64,000 nucleotides of DNA. Source: Saccharophagus degradans 2-40. GTDB lineage: Bacteria > Pseudomonadota > Gammaproteobacteria > Pseudomonadales > Cellvibrionaceae. Numbering within the stretch: the first letter of the stretch is position 1; the number at the start of each line of letters is the position of its first letter. The position numbers and the translations under genes are program-made. Below are positions 1 through 8,733 of the stretch, piece after piece. The notes below the pieces were generated by a model. It was not told the origin of the DNA. It did not search any database and worked only from the letters and a program-made list of their open reading frames with translations. The DNA is taken from contig NC_007912.1 of NCBI RefSeq assembly GCF_000013665.1, positions 1,302,001 through 1,366,000 on the forward strand, read 5' to 3'.

Positions 1-443
1 AGTGCGAAGTTATTCGCGCAGCTATGGCCGAACACGGGCATGTATCTGCAGAAACGTTTATATCCGGCCCAGGCCTTGTGCGTTTGTATCGTGCATTGGC
101 TACCGTTCGCGGTGAAACGCCAAAAAACTACGAGCCAAAAGATATTACCGCAGGTGCGCTAGATGGCACTGACGACTTGTGCAAAGAAACGTTGGATTTA
201 TTTTGCAGCTTTATCGGTTCGCTATCAGGTAATTTGGCACTAACTTACGGCGCAAAAGGCGGGGTGTATTTAGCGGGTGGTGTGTTGCCGCGCTTCATTG
301 ATTATTTTAAATCTAGTGATTTTGTTAAGCGCTTTTCTGAAAAGGGTGTAATGAGCCACTATGTGGAAAATATTCCCGTTAATTTAATTAGCTACGAGTA
401 CACCGCATTTGTTGGTGCGGCTGCCTGGTTGGATCAACTTTAA
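1..443 (+). CDS. glk: Glucokinase, C-terminal part (5' end outside window)
   Basis: The reading frame is open from the first bases of the window, so this is the 3' portion of a longer gene. The roughly 147 residues seen match the C-terminal half of bacterial Glk-family glucokinases (ATP + glucose to glucose 6-phosphate, cytoplasmic). The segment GAKGGVYLAGGVLPR is the typical glycine-rich ATP/sugar-binding stretch of this family, and the end (TAFVGAAAWL) is also typical. Promoter and start are not visible. A hairpin with a T-run lies about 130 bp downstream. The call rests on family resemblance; another hexokinase/ROK-like sugar kinase is the only real alternative. Confidence 0.88.
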   Translation, partial: CEVIRAAMAEHGHVSAETFISGPGLVRLYRALATVRGETPKNYEPKDITAGALDGTDDLCKETLDLFCSFIGSLSGNLALTYGAKGGVYLAGGVLPRFIDYFKSSDFVKRFSEKGVMSHYVENIPVNLISYEYTAFVGAAAWLDQL

Positions 444-464
444 TTTTTTTATAGTTAAAAATTC

Positions 465-516
465 GCGTGTTAATAATTTGTTTTTGTGCACTTAATGTTA
501 TTAACACGCAACCCTT
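465..516 (+). repeat. Perfect 12-bp inverted repeat after glucokinase
   Basis: GCGTGTTAATAA at 465-476 is exactly complementary to TTATTAACACGC at 498-509, with a 21-nt loop, followed by AACCCTTTTT. It lies between the convergent glk and rlmJ genes and may act in 3'-end formation or mRNA protection. Confidence 0.5.
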
Positions 517-573
517 TTTATACGCTTTCTCCAACTAAACTACTTCAATAGTTGGTTACTTTTATAAAGTTTT

Positions 574-600
574 GCCTAGCATTTGCTAGGCTTTTTCTTT
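574..600 (+). terminator. Rho-independent terminator for glk
   Basis: GCCTAGCA (574-581), a two-base loop, TGCTAGGC (584-591), then TTTTTCTTTT. The hairpin overlaps the last codons of the convergent rlmJ gene. The T-run is on the + strand, so it should stop transcription coming from glk. Confidence 0.7.
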
Positions 601-1455
601 TAGCCATTCCACCTTATATTTAACTTTGCTGCTTTGTGCTAGTAGTGTTTCTAGCTCGGGTAATAGAGATTCCAGTTCGGCATCTAATTGCCATGGGGCG
701 TTTATAATCGCCATGCCTGACCCTATCATTCCGTCGTTTTCTTCCTTCGTATAAATATGTAATTCGCTGTTTAGTACACTTGCTACATCTAGCTGTGCGA
801 GTTTGCGCTTGATGAAATCGGCGTGATTTTTTTCGCCGGCTAAAATAGGGTACCAAACGGCAAACACACCTGTGCGCCAGCGCGCGGTAGCGGTTTGTAA
901 ACTGGTAATGAGTTGGTGGTAGTCACTAGTGAGTTCGTACGACGGGTCGATAAGCGCTAAGCCTCGGGCTGTGCTTGGTGGTGTGAGTGCCGCCAGCCCT
1001 TCGAAGCCGTCGCGATGATGAATGCTGAGGCGTGTGTCGCGTTTAAAATGTTGCTTCAGCTTGCCCACTTCGTTGTTGTGCAACTCCATAAGAATGCCGA
1101 AATCTTGCTCGCGCAATAAAGCTTGTGCAATGGCTGGCGAGCCTGGGTAGGCTTGTTCGCCTAAGGTATGTTGCTTGCTTAATCTCACGCTTGCCAGCAA
1201 GTGCAAATATTCTTTAATCGCGCTGTGAGTAATGCCGGTTTTACTCGCCAATAGCGCATCCACACCCTGTTGGCTCTCTCTAGTTTTTTCCGCTTTTTCG
1301 TCATCTAAGGCATACAGCCCTGCGCCTGCGTGTGTGTCTATATAGGTGATGGGAGTGTTCTTAGCGTGCAGTTTTTTTAACAGCAGCATGAGCGTGCAAT
1401 GTTTATGTACGTCGGCAAAATTACCCGCGTGGTAACCGTGTAGGTATGACAACAA
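586..1455 (-). CDS. rlmJ: 23S rRNA (adenine(2030)-N6)-methyltransferase RlmJ
   Basis: 289 residues, close to the usual ~280 of RlmJ (formerly YhiR). The protein methylates N6 of A2030 in 23S rRNA, using S-adenosylmethionine, in the cytoplasm. The N-terminus (LSYLHGYHAGNFADVHKH) is diagnostic for the family; the SAM-binding segment (YIDTHAGAGLY) lies near residues 38-48. The catalytic motif of N6-adenine methyltransferases appears as DPSYE near residue 170, where E. coli has DPPYE; the second proline is replaced by serine, which should be tolerated. The gene is monocistronic and convergent with glk. Its ATG start lies 38 bp from the stop of the upstream antiporter gene, so co-transcription with it is possible. 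Confidence 0.93.
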   Translation of the reverse strand: MLSYLHGYHAGNFADVHKHCTLMLLLKKLHAKNTPITYIDTHAGAGLYALDDEKAEKTRESQQGVDALLASKTGITHSAIKEYLHLLASVRLSKQHTLGEQAYPGSPAIAQALLREQDFGILMELHNNEVGKLKQHFKRDTRLSIHHRDGFEGLAALTPPSTARGLALIDPSYELTSDYHQLITSLQTATARWRTGVFAVWYPILAGEKNHADFIKRKLAQLDVASVLNSELHIYTKEENDGMIGSGMAIINAPWQLDAELESLLPELETLLAQSSKVKYKVEWLKEKA

Positions 1456-1493
1456 TGTAGTGGTGCTCCAATATCTTGAATGAGGTAATAAGT

Positions 1494-3263
1494 TTAATTG
1501 TGCTTATCTTGTTCGAATAGCCGCTCTAATTCTTTACGGCCTTCCTGTGCAATTTTTAGTAATTCTGGCATGTCATCTCTGTGTTTGGCCGCGCGTTGAA
1601 TAAGCTCTTCGTCGTGCATGCGAAATAGTTCTACTTTGAACATTGCTTGGCCGTCATTAACACCTAGGGCCACAAGCGTGCTGCGCGCGGCGTGTAAGCT
1701 GCTTTCGAATGTTTCGCGAATTATTTCATTACAGCCTGCAGCAACGAGTTGATAGTTGTGCATACGGTTGTGAGCTCGCGCAATAATTTTTAGTTTGGGA
1801 AATTCGTGGCGCACCTGTTGTGCTATACGTGTGGCATCTTCCATATCGTCTACGGCAATAATAAGTACTCGTGCGTGATCAATACCCGCTGCGCGCAGTA
1901 GATCCATGCGTGCAGCATCGCCAAAAAATATTTTATTACCGAATTGTTTAACAAAATCAACGTGGGTTGGGTCTTTGTCTAGTGCGGTAAAGTGTATGTT
2001 GTTGGCTACCAGTATGCGCCCCACTATTTGGCCGAAACGACCAAACCCTGCAATCACAACTTCTGGTTCTTCACCGGTGGCGGCATCGTAATTGGTGTTG
2101 GCAGGTATTGGTTTGTGAATAAAACGCTTAAATAGCATAACCAGTGGGGCGGTGAGTGCCATTGAAATGCCCACCACCATAACCACGTAGTTTGCAAGGC
2201 TTTGATCTATAACGTTAAGGCCAACGGCTTTGGTCATTACAACGAATGCGAATTCACCGCCCTGCGACAGCATTAAGCCAAGTAAAAAGCCTTCTTTCCA
2301 TGTGCAGGCGCGCAGCTGGGTTAGCAGCATAATAACGGTGGCTTTGGCCAACATAAGTGCTAGGGCTAAACCTAAAATAACGAGTGGTTCTTTTAGTAAA
2401 AGTTGCAGGTCTAGGCTCATGCCTACAGCAATAAAAAACAAGCCTAGTAGCAAGCCTTTAAACGGTTCTATATCTGCCTCTAGCTGATGGCGAAAACTAG
2501 AGTTAGCTAAAATAATGCCCGCTAAGAAGGCGCCCATTCCCATAGATAAATTCACATACTGCATAAGTACCGCGGTGCCCAATACGATTAGCAGCGAACC
2601 TGCGGTAAGCACCTCTTTACTGCCGTAACGGGCTACTAACGTAAGAATGGGGCCGAGGGCGAAGCGGCCAATAAGCAACACGGCAATAACGGCACATAAC
2701 CCCGACCACCAAGGTAGGGCGTGGCCGCTGGTTGACTCAATGCTAGTTGGTGCCCATGCGCTTACGAGTAATAACAGTGGAATAACTGCCATATCTTGCA
2801 GCAATAATATAGAAAAGCCCTTGCGGCCCAAGGCGGTACCCATAATCCCTTGTTCATCCATAAGCTGTACGGCAAAAGCGGTGGAAGACAAGCCAAGCGT
2901 TAAACCGGTAATAATGGCAAGGTGCCAGCCCCACTGCATACCCACTACTAGGCTAACCGCTATTATTAACGCGCTAATTAATAATTGACCGCCACCTAGC
3001 AAGCCAATTTGCACACGCATGTTCCATAGTTTTTCGGGGTTTAGCTCTAAGCCAATAAGAAATAGCAGCATGACGACGCCAAACTCGGCGAAATGTAATG
3101 CCGACTCGGGGTGGTCGATAAACTGAAAACCCTGCGGGCCTATAACGGCGCCGGCAAACAGGTAGCCAAGAATAGCCCCTAGGCCCAGTTTGCGGAAAAG
3201 AGGTACGGCAACCACTGCCGCGCCCAAATACGCGAGAACGTTAAATATTGTACTGTGGTCCAT
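1494..3263 (-). CDS. Kef-type K+/H+ antiporter (CPA2 family) with RCK domain
   Basis: 589 residues. Residues ~1-380 form a hydrophobic membrane domain of about 12-13 helices typical of monovalent cation:proton antiporter-2 (CPA2) proteins, with the family pattern LFLIGLELNPEKLW near residue 67. Residues ~395-530 form a cytosolic Rossmann RCK/TrkA-N domain with the nucleotide-binding loop GFGRFGQIVG. The layout is that of KefB/KefC, which exchange K+ for H+ and in E. coli are held shut by glutathione. No KefF/KefG-type accessory oxidoreductase gene is adjacent, so glutathione gating is not established. The gene follows the 145-residue protein at 3267-3704 with only 3 bp between them, so they are probably one operon. 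Confidence 0.9.
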   Translation of the reverse strand: MDHSTIFNVLAYLGAAVVAVPLFRKLGLGAILGYLFAGAVIGPQGFQFIDHPESALHFAEFGVVMLLFLIGLELNPEKLWNMRVQIGLLGGGQLLISALIIAVSLVVGMQWGWHLAIITGLTLGLSSTAFAVQLMDEQGIMGTALGRKGFSILLLQDMAVIPLLLLVSAWAPTSIESTSGHALPWWSGLCAVIAVLLIGRFALGPILTLVARYGSKEVLTAGSLLIVLGTAVLMQYVNLSMGMGAFLAGIILANSSFRHQLEADIEPFKGLLLGLFFIAVGMSLDLQLLLKEPLVILGLALALMLAKATVIMLLTQLRACTWKEGFLLGLMLSQGGEFAFVVMTKAVGLNVIDQSLANYVVMVVGISMALTAPLVMLFKRFIHKPIPANTNYDAATGEEPEVVIAGFGRFGQIVGRILVANNIHFTALDKDPTHVDFVKQFGNKIFFGDAARMDLLRAAGIDHARVLIIAVDDMEDATRIAQQVRHEFPKLKIIARAHNRMHNYQLVAAGCNEIIRETFESSLHAARSTLVALGVNDGQAMFKVELFRMHDEELIQRAAKHRDDMPELLKIAQEGRKELERLFEQDKHN

Positions 3264-3266
3264 GAA

Positions 3267-3704
3267 TTAACCTTTGATGGCGCAACGGATGAACAGAGCG
3301 TAACACAGCGCCTTGTCCAATGCGTTTTTACTATTTACTAGGCACAAGTCTAAATCGGATTTGCATTGAAAAGTTGTTGATTGATAAGCGTCGGGCGCGG
3401 AAGCAGATGTTGCTGTTGCAGACTTGATTGCTTTTTTTGACTTCGCCGCCGGTGCGGCAGCGGGCGCATCGCTCATTTGTTTGAGCATTTTTGAGTCGGC
3501 TATACGGCGCAGCTTATAAGCCAGCATGGGGGCGCTTACATTGTCTATATCTGCCTGCAAGTCTTCTAAGCGCTGCTCTATTTTACGCGCAGCAGCGGGG
3601 CTAACGTCTTTACCTTGTTCGGCAAGTCGTTGTAACTTTTGAGCGCTTTGTTGTAGAGATGTGTTAATGGCTTGTGCCGTTTGTTGCTCACGCTCAATGG
3701 TCAT
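3267..3704 (-). CDS. Hypothetical protein, Ala-rich linker and Cys-rich tail
   Basis: 145 residues, no family recognised. Residues 1-75 look helical and charged (Gln/Lys/Arg rich, possible coiled coil). Residues ~76-105 are a low-complexity Ala/Pro/Ser/Lys linker. The last ~40 residues carry four cysteines (FQCKSDLDLC, then CYALFIRC) with spacing that could make two disulphides or a small metal site. No signal peptide or membrane segment is visible. The stop lies 3 bp from the start of the Kef-type antiporter gene, so the two are probably co-transcribed; a link to antiporter function is a guess from position only. Confidence 0.6.
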   Translation of the reverse strand: MTIEREQQTAQAINTSLQQSAQKLQRLAEQGKDVSPAAARKIEQRLEDLQADIDNVSAPMLAYKLRRIADSKMLKQMSDAPAAAPAAKSKKAIKSATATSASAPDAYQSTTFQCKSDLDLCLVNSKNALDKALCYALFIRCAIKG

Positions 3705-3735
3705 AAATGTTTACTAAAATATGGCAGGTTTGTCT

Positions 3736-4068
3736 TTAGTGCTTGGGCGGCAGCGTAAAAACAAATCCTTCACATTTGCTCACCCAATCGGCTAAGTCAT
3801 TGTCTGTGCTTATGCCTTCGGGCGCAACATATACAAACCCATTTAATGGTTTACCTGTGTAATCAAATGGCGAGGCGTACATACTGGCGAGCGACTCTTT
3901 ATGTTGGTCTGGGCCAATGCGCGCAACTAAGGCGTCGTTAAGTACGCCTACGCACATGTGCCCGCCCAGCATAAAGGCCATTCCACCAAACATGCGTTTT
4001 TCTATAATATCGTCGCGACCATCAAAATGGGTGCGTAACCTATTTACTAGTGCTGTATCAAAAGCCAT
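3736..4068 (-). CDS. TfoX N-terminal domain family protein
   Basis: 110 residues, matching the stand-alone TfoX/Sxy N-terminal domain family. The conserved signature EKRMFGGMAFMLGGHMCVGV is at residues ~23-42. In E. coli and Haemophilus the full-length protein (about 200 residues, with a second C-terminal domain) co-activates competence genes with CRP. This one has only the N-terminal domain, so a role in competence should not be assumed. It sits 31 bp upstream of the 145-residue gene in the same direction and could head that operon. Confidence 0.82.
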   Translation of the reverse strand: MAFDTALVNRLRTHFDGRDDIIEKRMFGGMAFMLGGHMCVGVLNDALVARIGPDQHKESLASMYASPFDYTGKPLNGFVYVAPEGISTDNDLADWVSKCEGFVFTLPPKH

Positions 4069-4203
4069 AACAGTTCCCTTATTAATTGGTGCTCTATTTA
4101 GCTTGCATGGTCATAAAGCGTTGTTGTTGTAAGATTGATCATTAGGCTATAGTTAATTGCATGATTAAACGCTTTCTTATTAATTTTAGCTCAAAGTTTC
4201 AGG

Positions 4204-5121
4204 TTGCAGCGGTTTATGCGCGTTTGGCGTAAGTTGCATCTGTTATTGAGGGTGTCTGCTTGGCTGCTTGTGCTTGCTGCAAGCGGGGTGCAAGGCAGTG
4301 CGATCCAAGAAGTCGATGTGATGCAAATTCGCTATTGGAACGGCACTGCCGCGCGCGACCCCTACGAATTGGCACTTTTGCTATTGGCTCTAGATAAAAC
4401 CGCCGCCGACTACCCTCCGTTTAATATTACGCGCTTAGAGGCCGATTTAGGCTCCGATAGGGCTCGTCACGAGTTGGCGCGTGGCGAACTAATAAATATA
4501 TATGCAGCGCCATATCGCGCTAGAGTGGGCGAGGTAGAAACTAAAATTGTGCAGGTGCCCATTCCTTTGCTTAAGGGGTTGCTGGGGTATCGCAACCTTG
4601 TTATTCGAGAGAAAGACCTAGCGCGGTTTGAGCAAATCTCCAATAAAGAGGAGCTTAAGCCAATATTAATTGGTCAAGGGCGCAGCTGGCCCGATGTTGC
4701 AATTTACCGTCACAACGGGCTTCAGGTGATGGATGAAGGGCTGTTTTCTAACCTGTTTGCAATGCTTTCGCTGGGGCGTTTTGACTGCTTGCCATTAGGC
4801 GTAGTGGAGGCAAAAGCCACATTGGCAGCATTTGATGGCGATAAGCTCGACTTAACTATCGCGCCGGACTTAATGCTTTACTACCCGTGGCCTGTATTGT
4901 TTCAAATAAGTGGTAAGCACTCACTGCTAGCAGAGCGCGTAACCAAGGGGCTGGCGTTGGCGGCGAAAGATGGCTCATTCGATGCGTTATTTGATCATTA
5001 TTACGGCGAGCTAGTGGAGCAGTTGCGCGAACAAGAGTCGAAAATGATTGTATTGGAAAACCCCACTCTTAAAGAGCAAATGGGGCTTCAAGAGCCTCAG
5101 CTAACCGCTCTAGGCCTATAG
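4204..5121 (+). CDS. Periplasmic type-2 binding-like protein (paralogue A)
   Basis: 305 residues. The N-terminus has basic residues then a hydrophobic stretch (LLLRVSAWLLVLAASGVQG), read as a signal peptide cleaved near residue 32. The rest resembles the type 2 periplasmic-binding fold of family-3 solute-binding proteins, with a GQGRSWPDVAIY segment and LDLTIAPDLMLYYPWP. A distant paralogue lies at 48984-49985, sharing the GQG..W..AxIY and FxCLPL.V.E patterns. No permease or ATPase is nearby, so this may be a sensor or orphan binding protein. Its 3' end overlaps the convergent EamA gene by 25 bp. Confidence 0.65.
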   Translation: MQRFMRVWRKLHLLLRVSAWLLVLAASGVQGSAIQEVDVMQIRYWNGTAARDPYELALLLLALDKTAADYPPFNITRLEADLGSDRARHELARGELINIYAAPYRARVGEVETKIVQVPIPLLKGLLGYRNLVIREKDLARFEQISNKEELKPILIGQGRSWPDVAIYRHNGLQVMDEGLFSNLFAMLSLGRFDCLPLGVVEAKATLAAFDGDKLDLTIAPDLMLYYPWPVLFQISGKHSLLAERVTKGLALAAKDGSFDALFDHYYGELVEQLREQESKMIVLENPTLKEQMGLQEPQLTALGL

Positions 5122-6002
5122 GATTGTTTGTAAGATTCCCATGCGGCCACCGCAAGAATTAGTGCGCCGCCGCCAAGCACCTGCGGTGCAATGGTTTCTT
5201 TTAGCACAAACCAAGCAAGTAGCGCCCCAAGCACGGGCTGTAAGCAACTAATTTGCGCTACAGATTTAGCTGGTAAGCGTTTTAAGCTTAGCGCCAGCAG
5301 AGTGTGCGCCATAGAGCTACACAGCACACCTAGGGCGACAATGAGTGCCCACTTATCTAATTCTAGGCTGGCCACAGAACCAAAATCTACGAAGGGTATA
5401 AGTATTACCGCGGTGGCCACCACCTGATGAAACATTAAGGTGCCACTGGGCACATCTGGGTAGGTATATTTTTGCAGTATATTGCGAACAGAAAATATCA
5501 AAGCGCTAAAAATGCCCCATGCAGCGCCCGTTAGCGCAGCACCACCTAAGCCGGTAGAGTCATCCATAGTTAGAATAACCACACCCGTAAAAGACAATGC
5601 ACCGGCTATTAGATCGGCGCGGGCGGGCAGTTTTTTCTGAAATAATGGTTCAAGCAGTACGGTGATAACCGGGTAGCTAAACAGCGACAACATACCAATA
5701 GCCACAGTTGAAACCTGCATGGCGTGAAAGTAGGTTACCCAGTGGATGGCCATAAAAATGCCCAGCCCATATATACCAGCAGCTTCTTTAAACGACTTTA
5801 AACGAAGCGATGAGCCGCGCAGCATGCAGTAAATAAATAAGGCGACTATAGCTACGGTGCTGCGAAGTTGGGTGATAGATGTGGCGTCAAGCGGAATCGA
5901 TTTGGCGAATAAGCCGGTAAGGCTCATCAAAAAAATACCAAAATATAAACTCAAAAGCCCCGTTTTCTGCGGGTTCATAGTCAAATCTCTAAATACAGCC
6001 AC
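5097..6002 (-). CDS. EamA/DMT-family metabolite exporter
   Basis: 301 residues with about ten hydrophobic helices arranged as two EamA repeats (roughly residues 13-145 and 160-290), the usual architecture of drug/metabolite transporters such as RhaT/YdcZ-type and S-adenosylmethionine or amino-acid exporters. Conserved features include the N-terminal GIFLMSLTGLFAKSI and the second-repeat end QPVLGALLAWFVLKE. The substrate cannot be read from the sequence. The gene is divergent from aguA (166 bp between starts) and overlaps the 3' end of the binding-like gene by 25 bp. An alternative start at MNPQKTG (residue 10) is possible. Confidence 0.85.
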   Translation of the reverse strand: MAVFRDLTMNPQKTGLLSLYFGIFLMSLTGLFAKSIPLDATSITQLRSTVAIVALFIYCMLRGSSLRLKSFKEAAGIYGLGIFMAIHWVTYFHAMQVSTVAIGMLSLFSYPVITVLLEPLFQKKLPARADLIAGALSFTGVVILTMDDSTGLGGAALTGAAWGIFSALIFSVRNILQKYTYPDVPSGTLMFHQVVATAVILIPFVDFGSVASLELDKWALIVALGVLCSSMAHTLLALSLKRLPAKSVAQISCLQPVLGALLAWFVLKETIAPQVLGGGALILAVAAWESYKQSYRPRAVS

Positions 6003-6140
6003 ATATGAGTGGCCATTATAGCGGCAAATCAGTGCTTAGCGCGCCCTAACAGTGACTAATTATCATAATAATTGGCGGCAATGCGCCTTTTCAAACAAAT
6101 AGTCATATCGAATATTTTACACAAAGTTTGGTAAGCTAGC

Positions 6141-6154
6141 GCTTGTATACAAGC
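6141..6154. promoter_or_regulatory. GntR-like palindromic operator at aguA
   Basis: GCTTGTATACAAGC is a perfect 14-bp palindrome ending 14 bp before the aguA start codon and directly before its AAAGGG ribosome-binding site. The TTGTATACAA core resembles operators of FadR-subfamily GntR regulators such as UxuR/ExuR of hexuronate metabolism (known for that family). A one-mismatch copy lies upstream of manD at 61594. Binding at this spot would block transcription or initiation; which regulator binds is inference. Confidence 0.55.
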
Positions 6155-6168
6155 TAAAGGGTTTTACA

Positions 6169-8433
6169 GTGATAAATCAACGTCTATTTCAGCGTCAGTT
6201 TCAATGTTGTAGATTAATGGCTACTTTGGGGGTAAATGCCGCTAAGTTTGCCATGTTTGCAGCTATTTGCTTGCAGTTTAGTGTCGCCGAAGCGGCTAAA
6301 AGCCGCGATGGATATGGGCTGTGGTTAGATTACCAGCCAATTACCAATACCCGCGAACGCGAGGGCTATATAAAAGCATTAAGCCCATGGCAGGTAGAAG
6401 GCGAAGCTGCAACTGCCGATTTTATTCGGCAAGAGCTTACTGCAGCGTTGGGCGCTATGCTTGGCGTTGAGGCTGGTCCAGTGGGTGATTACACCCATAA
6501 CTCCCTCGCTCACCCTGTGGCGCGGCTATTGGTTGCAACTCCAGAAGAAAGCGCTGTTATTCGCTCTTTGGCTTTAGGCGATGCTTTAACTCGAGTAGGG
6601 CAAGAGGGGTACCTTATTAAAACCACGCGTTACCGTGACAAGCCTATCACCATTGTTACCGCGAACACGCATGCAGGCCTGCTGTATGGCACATTCAAAC
6701 TACTGCAGCTGCTGCAAACAGGGCAGGCCGTTTCTAATTTAGCTATTGAGTCCGCCCCAGCAACCAAACTGCGTGTGCTTAACCACTGGGATAACCTCGA
6801 TCGCTATGTGGAGCGCGGCTATGCCGGTGAGTCTATTTGGAACTGGCACAAGCTGCCGCACTACAAATCGCAGCGCTACTACGATTACGCTCGCGCTAAC
6901 GCGTCCATTGGTATTAACGGTGTGGTACTAAACAATGTTAACGCCGACCCCTTAATTCTTACCCCGCAGTACCTTGTAAAAGTAAAAGCACTGGCAGATA
7001 TTTTTAGGCCCTACGGCATTAAAGTTTATCTTTCGGTGAAGTTTAGCTCGCCGAATCTTATTGGCGGGCTGCCAACATCCGACCCGTTAGATAAAAATGT
7101 GCAAGCTTGGTGGCAAGCGAAAGCGAATGAAATTTACTCGCTCATTCCCGACTTTGGTGGCTTTTTAGTAAAAGCGAATTCGGAAGGGCAGCCCGGCCCA
7201 GGGGACTTTGGCCGCAGCCATGCACAAGGGGCAAATATGTTGGCCGATGCACTGGCACCCCATGGCGGCAATGTAATGTGGCGCGCGTTTGTATATAACG
7301 TAGAAGCCAATGTGGAGCGATCCAAGCAGGCATACAACGAATTTAAGCCATTAGACGGTACCTTTAGGCAAAACGTATTGGTGCAAGTAAAAAATGGGCC
7401 AATTGATTTTCAGCCACGTGAACCGTTTAGCCCGCTGTTTGGTGCTATGCCCAAAACGCCGTTAATGATGGAGTTTCAAATTACTCAGGAGTACTTGGGG
7501 TTTAGTACTCACCTTGTTTACTTGGGGCCGCTGTACGAAGAAGTACTTAAGGCCGATACCTATGCGAAGGGGGCAGGGTCTACTGTTGCGAAGGTGGTCG
7601 ATGGCTCGCTCTACGGGCACGGTATAACGGGTATGGCTGGGGTAGCTAATATTGGCAGCGATCGCAATTGGACCGGCCATATTTTCGGCCAAGCCAACTG
7701 GTATGTATTTGGCCAATTGGCGTGGAACCCCGAGGTAAGCACTAAGCAAATAGCCGATGATTGGATTCGCATGACACTCACCCGCGACGATAAAGCGGTA
7801 AACACCATTCGCGCAATGATGATGGCCAGCCGCGAAACGGCGGTTAACTACATGACGCCCCTGGGGCTGCATCACATTATGGGGTGGGGGCACCACTACG
7901 GCCCAGCGCCGTGGATAGGCGAGCAAAAACCCGATTGGATGCGTGAAGATTGGACATCTGTTTACTATCATAGCGCAAACGCCACAGGGCTAGGCAAAGA
8001 TAGAACAGCTTCTGGCAGCAATGTCATAGCGCAATACCACGCCCCTTTACGGCAGGCCTATAGCGACCCGAAAACCACGCCCACCGAGTTGCTATTGTGG
8101 TTTCATCATTTGCCTTGGCATTATGAATTAGCGAATGGCAATAGCCTGTGGCATGAACTGGTAGCGCGTTACTATTTAGGCGCGCAGGCTGTGGCAGAAA
8201 TGGCCAAAACGTGGGATGGCCTAGAAGCTAATATCCCCCCGCAGCTATTCAAACAAGTACAAATGGCGCTGGCTATTCAAACCCAAGAAGCCGCGTGGTG
8301 GCGCGATGCCTGCGTGCTGTATTTTCAAAGCTATTCTAAGCAGTCGCTACCCGAGGGCTTTGCAAAACCTAAGCACTCGCTCGAATACTATAAAGGGTTA
8401 AGCTTCCCGCATGCGCCGGGTGACGGGCGTTAA
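6169..8433 (+). CDS. aguA: Alpha-glucuronidase, GH67
   Basis: 754 residues starting at GTG with AAAGGG 7 bp upstream. GH67 enzymes remove (4-O-methyl-)glucuronic acid from the non-reducing end of xylo-oligosaccharides made from glucuronoxylan. The whole family layout is visible: an N-terminal alpha/beta domain (to ~residue 180), a TIM barrel beginning near LRVLNHWDNLDRYVERGYAG, and a helical C-terminal domain. Likely catalytic acids, placed by spacing against Cellvibrio GlcA67A, are Glu339 (KANSEGQPG), Asp413 (GPIDFQP) and Glu441 (ITQEYLG). A signal peptide-like segment (residues ~18-42, ending SVAEA) suggests periplasmic location. The GPH symporter downstream probably brings in the products. 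Confidence 0.93.
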   Translation: MINQRLFQRQFQCCRLMATLGVNAAKFAMFAAICLQFSVAEAAKSRDGYGLWLDYQPITNTREREGYIKALSPWQVEGEAATADFIRQELTAALGAMLGVEAGPVGDYTHNSLAHPVARLLVATPEESAVIRSLALGDALTRVGQEGYLIKTTRYRDKPITIVTANTHAGLLYGTFKLLQLLQTGQAVSNLAIESAPATKLRVLNHWDNLDRYVERGYAGESIWNWHKLPHYKSQRYYDYARANASIGINGVVLNNVNADPLILTPQYLVKVKALADIFRPYGIKVYLSVKFSSPNLIGGLPTSDPLDKNVQAWWQAKANEIYSLIPDFGGFLVKANSEGQPGPGDFGRSHAQGANMLADALAPHGGNVMWRAFVYNVEANVERSKQAYNEFKPLDGTFRQNVLVQVKNGPIDFQPREPFSPLFGAMPKTPLMMEFQITQEYLGFSTHLVYLGPLYEEVLKADTYAKGAGSTVAKVVDGSLYGHGITGMAGVANIGSDRNWTGHIFGQANWYVFGQLAWNPEVSTKQIADDWIRMTLTRDDKAVNTIRAMMMASRETAVNYMTPLGLHHIMGWGHHYGPAPWIGEQKPDWMREDWTSVYYHSANATGLGKDRTASGSNVIAQYHAPLRQAYSDPKTTPTELLLWFHHLPWHYELANGNSLWHELVARYYLGAQAVAEMAKTWDGLEANIPPQLFKQVQMALAIQTQEAAWWRDACVLYFQSYSKQSLPEGFAKPKHSLEYYKGLSFPHAPGDGR

Positions 8434-8733
8434 ATTCATCTTTTTGCCGCTGTTGTGTAGCACCTTATTTGTTATGGGTGCTATACAACACACGGTAAGC
8501 GATTCTTCTGTAAAATAGTCTTTCCCCTGCGTTCACTTTACCTTCACTATGATGTACGCATCTGCCTTGCGCTGCGTGCGCTATATCCTTTATTAGTTTT
8601 GGGCTTGGTGATAATGTGAGCCGCAACCCAATAGCCCATTAAGGGAATGAATAGGGAATTAAGTGCTGGCAGCACAAGGCACTAAAAACTGGGGCTAACC
8701 CCTACAATAATTACAAAATAATCGAGGTTAACA
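8434..8733. other. Non-coding gap between aguA and symporter, with strong hairpin
   Basis: No gene seen. Bases 8451-8464 (TGTTGTGTAGCACC) pair with 8477-8490 (GGTGCTATACAACA) with a single G-T wobble, giving a 14-bp stem with a 12-nt loop. There is no T-run, so it looks more like an mRNA-processing or attenuating hairpin than a simple terminator. About 245 bp remain before the symporter start, enough for a separate promoter. Confidence 0.5.
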
